Both the position numbers and the translations under genes were made by a program. The notes below the pieces were generated by a model. That model had not been told where the DNA came from, did no database searches, and was given only the letters and a program-made list of their open reading frames with translations. A stretch of 21,225 nt of DNA. Origin: Parachlorella kessleri (Eukaryota > Chlorophyta > Trebouxiophyceae > Chlorellales > Chlorellaceae). Each line of letters starts with the position of its first letter. Within the stretch, counting starts at the first letter, position 1. Location: positions 1-21,225 of the forward strand of contig BBXU01003082.1 in NCBI GenBank assembly GCA_001598975.1, written 5' to 3'. Shown here one piece after another: positions 18,269-21,225 of the stretch.

Positions 18269-20217
18269 GGGATATCCCATGAGGATATTCGTTCCCCAGT
18301 GCAAGGCCCTGGGGCTTGGGGCTTGGCCTTCCCCCAACCCCTATGAAGGGGGAGCTTTGCGGGCGAAGATGTGTAGTGTAGGCTTATGTACTGGCGGCAA
18401 GCAGTAGTAGTAGTGGTGGCAGGGAACAAGAGCCCCGCCGGCTGTTGCCTATTACAGCTTTCTGGGCAGCGGCGGGTGCGCAGGGACTAACGAATGAGCT
18501 TGGTGGGTGGACGGGGGCGGGGTGTGCCTGGCGCGGTTCCACCAGCACGCCAGCAACCCCGTGCCCGTGCTTGTCGCGGCGGGCTGCCGCCCACCGGCAG
18601 ATGAATCTTTGTGGCCAAACTCTCCCCCATGGCGGGCGGGCCTCCTGGCTAGCTGCCCTCCACAAGGGGGCAGCCTGCGATGGCATGCCACGTGTGCATC
18701 CTGGGTTTGCAGTGTGGTAGCGAGGCAGTTTTCTGGCATGCCACCCCGGGTGGCCGCTCGCCTGGCATGGTTGGTATTGTTTCCCGGGACGGATTTGAGG
18801 CGAATGAAGCGAGGAATACGTGCCTACCCCCCGGCGTCCCATCCCCTGCTTGTGGGGGCGAACCTGAACCCTTGGTATGGGCACTTTGTTGCCCAGGTTG
18901 GCGATCTCTCTCCCCTGAACAAGTCTTGCTCCCTCTGTGTCTGTGTGCTGGGCTGGCGTGCGAAGCCCAGCGTCTGCAAGCACTCCCCTGGCCCCGCTTT
19001 GTATGGCGAGAGAACGGGCTGGGGGAGGGGTGCTTGTGCGAAGCTGATTCTGTGTTGTTTGTCAGTGTTCGGTGTGCCAGCTAAACCCCCTTGGCCGCTC
19101 CCCGGGTGGCCGGAACCCACTACGCCCTCCCTTCTCACCAGTACTAAGACTGCAGGCATGGGGCGTGTGTTTCATTTGCATTTGTACCCCCTCGGCGTGC
19201 GCGTCCGGGCATTTTGGCTGTTTGGTGGTGCCTGAGCCCTTTTGCGGCTCGTTGGGCTGGGCCCGGGCCGCACGCCAGGTGTCTAGAGAAGCTGTGTTTC
19301 ATATGGCGGCTGCGGAGTTGATTGCCGTGTTTAATGGCTGGGGCGTGGGCATGAAGATAATGATCAGGACGAGAGCTAGCAGCTGGTTTCCGTTGGCAGA
19401 GGGGTTTGGCGCCGCTCATTTGATGTTGGGTTTGGACTGCTAATGATTGGGGTACTTGGGGCAAGAGTCCGGTGGCAAACAAGCCTAGCAATGCGTTTTG
19501 TTTGCTCTCCTTTCATGGCGGCGGTCGGTTTGTGAGGTCCCATTTGATGTTGGATTTGTCAGCTGCGTCAGTAGGGTGCTACTGCGAATGATGATTTTGG
19601 TGCGGGCTCCCCAACCCTTTTGGGCCCCCGATGGGATATCATATGAGCTGGCATGACTAACTGCCAGCCTCCATGTTTGATGGTGCCCTTGGATGCCGGA
19701 GGGCCCTTTGGCATTTAATTCTGGGTCTTGCACCCCTGTGTGTACTTCTCCTTAGCCTCCATTTGATTGCTTCGGGGCCGTGCATGATGAACACAAAACC
19801 CCTTGCGTGCGGGGGGTGGGCCTACCCATCTTCCCTTCCACTAGGGTCTTATGAGCACCTCTTTGTGTGTGTGCCAGCAGAGGCTTATTGTTTTCTCCCC
19901 GCCTCTTTCCTGTCGTCTGATGAGAGGTCCCCAACAAAAGACGCCACCTACACATATCTGCTCGATCATGCATGAGGCGAAGAGTTTACGCACTTCACAT
20001 GCCCAGCTGTGTGAGTGAGGCTTTTTGTTCAGCTCGCGTTGTTTTCGGTTGCAGTTGCCCCCTTCTTTGTCTTAGCTTCTCAGTCGTACACACTGGTGTG
20101 TCTCTCATTCTGGCTTGGGTTCTTTCACCGCTGATAGCCTGTTAAGCCTGGAGGGCTCCCCTCAAGCGTACCTGCTGTTTGTGGTAGAACCTTGTTCTGA
20201 TGCTGGCTGCATCCAGC
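18269..20217 (+). other. Long non-coding stretch, probable 3' UTR of the RR-TZF gene
   Basis: About 1.95 kb without a recognisable exon on either strand follows the TAG. It is G- and T-rich on the plus strand. Open frames exist (for example 18507-19235) but their translations show no domain and look like GC-rich noise. No plus-strand TGTAA signal was noticed between the stop and 20218, which supports, but does not prove, a single long 3' UTR. Confidence 0.4.
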
Positions 20218-20222
20218 TGTAA
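20218..20222 (+). terminator. Candidate TGTAA polyadenylation signal for the RR-TZF gene
   Basis: TGTAA is the usual polyadenylation signal in chlorophyte green algae. This one lies 1.95 kb beyond the stop and is the first one I noticed after it. Confidence 0.35.
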
Positions 20223-20314
20223 CATGTTGATGCGTGCTTGAGATCAACCTGGGACTGGGAAGGGTCAGGCAAGCACGCACAGCATGGCTTGAATGTCACT
20301 GGCCTGCGCCCAAT

Positions 20315-20319
20315 TTACA
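20315..20319 (-). terminator. Candidate TGTAA polyadenylation signal for the PGP synthase gene
   Basis: TTACA on the plus strand reads TGTAA on the minus strand, about 525 nt beyond the PGP synthase stop codon. It lies only about 95 bp from the opposing signal of the RR-TZF gene. Confidence 0.3.
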
Positions 20320-20580
20320 GCACTGGCAGTTGCCTGCCAAGCATGTTGCCCTGCCGAGGGAAAGAAACTCTGTTGCAGTTCTGTTCAGGCATGACCACGA
20401 GCAGAACTGCACTCGGCCCTGTTTGTTCGCGCTTCATGTGATGGTGAAACCAGGACATTGCAGGCCGGCCTCTACAAAGCAAGCACATACTCTGTCATGG
20501 CTAGAATTGTCAGTCAGTACGGGCTGGCGCAATGTAGTACCATGGCTATACAGTCATCCGGTGGCATGGTATGTGGGAGA

Positions 20581-20693
20581 GGGAGAGAACTACTGGATCA
20601 GCACTCAGGCAAGACTCGGGCACATTCTGCATCCAGCCCTGTCAGTCCAGCTCAACTCACTCCCTGTTCGCACTACCTGCCACCCATGCTAAT
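20581..20693 (+). repeat. SINE-like repeat, best-preserved copy in sense orientation
   Basis: It starts at GGGAGAGAACTACTGGATCA and ends at CCACCCATGCTAAT. It differs from the copy in 11522-11716 at three positions by my count, so one or both inserted recently. No target duplication was found around it. It falls in the shared 3' region between the convergent RR-TZF and PGP synthase genes. Confidence 0.75.
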
Positions 20694-20844
20694 ATGACAA
20701 TGATCTTCCAACTGTTCACAGACTCTGTGTCTCCTTGCCCCACCCCAATACAGCTGGGAGGGCACGGCCGGCGGCTCTGCTGTGCGTGCCAGCCACCCGG
20801 CCCACCTGCCAGCCCCACCTGTGAAGGCTGCACCGTACACAGTC

Positions 20845-21060
20845 TCAGACCATGAACCTCCACAGCCCCACAAAGTAGTCGCACAGGCTCCACACCGTCA
20901 GCAGGGTGGCCAGCGCGAGCAGCGGCACGCCTGCTGCCCCTGCTGCGCGCCCTGCTGTGCCCAGGCTGGCCAAGCCGCCGGCGCCTGCCTGCTGCGCTGC
21001 CAGCAGCAGCGTGACGGAGACCATCTGGCACGCGGTCTTCCACTTGCCCATCCAGCTGAC
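20845..21060 (-). CDS. PGP1: Phosphatidylglycerophosphate synthase (PgsA-type CDP-alcohol phosphatidyltransferase), last exon only
   Basis: The exon opens after a CCCCCCTGCAG acceptor and reads VSWMGKWKTACQMVSVTLLL, which matches the conserved V-SW-GK-KT--QM block of bacterial and plant PGP synthases. A hydrophobic membrane segment, an Ala/Gly-rich loop and a second hydrophobic segment (PLLALATLLTVWSLCDYFVG) follow, ending at TGA. The enzyme joins CDP-diacylglycerol and glycerol-3-phosphate, the committed step to phosphatidylglycerol, needed in chloroplast thylakoids and for mitochondrial cardiolipin. The catalytic CDP-alcohol motif (DG-x2-AR-x8-G-x3-D-x3-D) must lie in exons beyond the right edge, so targeting and activity cannot be judged. 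The Ala/Gly loop between the two segments looks like a lineage-specific insertion. Confidence 0.85.
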   Translation of the reverse strand, partial: VSWMGKWKTACQMVSVTLLLAAQQAGAGGLASLGTAGRAAGAAGVPLLALATLLTVWSLCDYFVGLWRFMV

Positions 21061-21225
21061 CTGCAGGGGGGTGCAGCGCAGGTTTCTCCGCTGTGATTAC
21101 TCAGGGTGGCTGGTTGTGCGAAGAGAGCTGAAGGCGCACTGACAGGGGCGATGCAGTTTGTGATTTCAGTGCACTTGGCACTACTGCTGCATCAGCAAGC
21201 CAGCCAAGCTCCTTTCGCAGCATCA
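21061..21225 (-). other. Intron of the PGP synthase gene with a repeat tail fragment
   Basis: No coding sequence of the enzyme is seen in the last 165 bp. The stretch 21156-21093, read on the minus strand, resembles the repeat family tail: GCATCGCCCCTGTCAG, CTCTTCGCACAACCAGCCAC, then CCTGAGTAAT. That makes it the third intronic fragment in the window. Confidence 0.5.

Noticed and set aside
18507..19235. 242-codon plus-strand open frame after the RR-TZF stop
   Set aside because: Translation shows no domain and has Trp/Cys/Pro-rich content typical of GC-rich non-coding DNA.
1..21225. Possibility of an operon-like defence or mobile gene system
   Set aside because: All recognised genes are spliced, individually promoted eukaryotic genes with unrelated functions on alternating strands.

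Overview
The window is nuclear DNA from a green alga, most likely a chlorophyte. Genes are split into many short exons, introns are mostly 76-450 nt, and nearly every acceptor reads TGCAG or similar. The gene set is eukaryotic and plant-lineage: a plant-type RR-TZF zinc-finger protein, PDAP1, JMJD6 and a PgsA-type phosphatidylglycerophosphate synthase. I cannot name the genus. I found no bacterial, viral, tRNA, rRNA or CRISPR features.

Layout from left to right. (1) Minus strand, running off the left edge: a JMJD6-type JmjC oxygenase, six exons visible, with the last exon(s) outside. (2) Plus strand, divergent from it: a stand-alone SYLF (Ysc84/SH3YL1-type) lipid-binding protein; five exons resolved, first coding exon not found. 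(3) About 1.5 kb of gene-poor DNA, opening with a SINE-like repeat that abuts the SYLF stop codon. (4) Minus strand: a complete 330-aa six-Kelch-repeat protein in seven exons, two of whose introns appear to be GC-AG. (5) Plus strand, 278 bp away and divergent: a complete 167-aa PDAP1 (PP28) homologue in six exons. (6) About 2.5 kb of non-coding DNA with a SINE-like insertion flanked by a 16-bp direct repeat and a cluster of related repeat tails. (7) Plus strand: a large RR-TZF protein (about 688 aa) in 12-13 exons. (8) About 2.5 kb of non-coding DNA, probably a long 3' UTR, with another repeat copy. (9) Minus strand: the last exon of a PGP synthase gene whose remainder lies beyond the right edge.

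These are unrelated housekeeping and regulatory genes, not a pathway or operon. JMJD6, PDAP1 and the TZF protein are all linked to RNA or phosphorylation biology in other eukaryotes, but nothing here shows they cooperate. The most unusual material is structural: a dispersed SINE-like family with about nine copies or fragments in 21 kb, three of them inside introns; an open-reading 39-bp tandem repeat that runs into a splice acceptor of the TZF gene; a repeated R-x-S-hydrophobic-D/E motif in the TZF tail; and a duplicated acidic exon in PDAP1.
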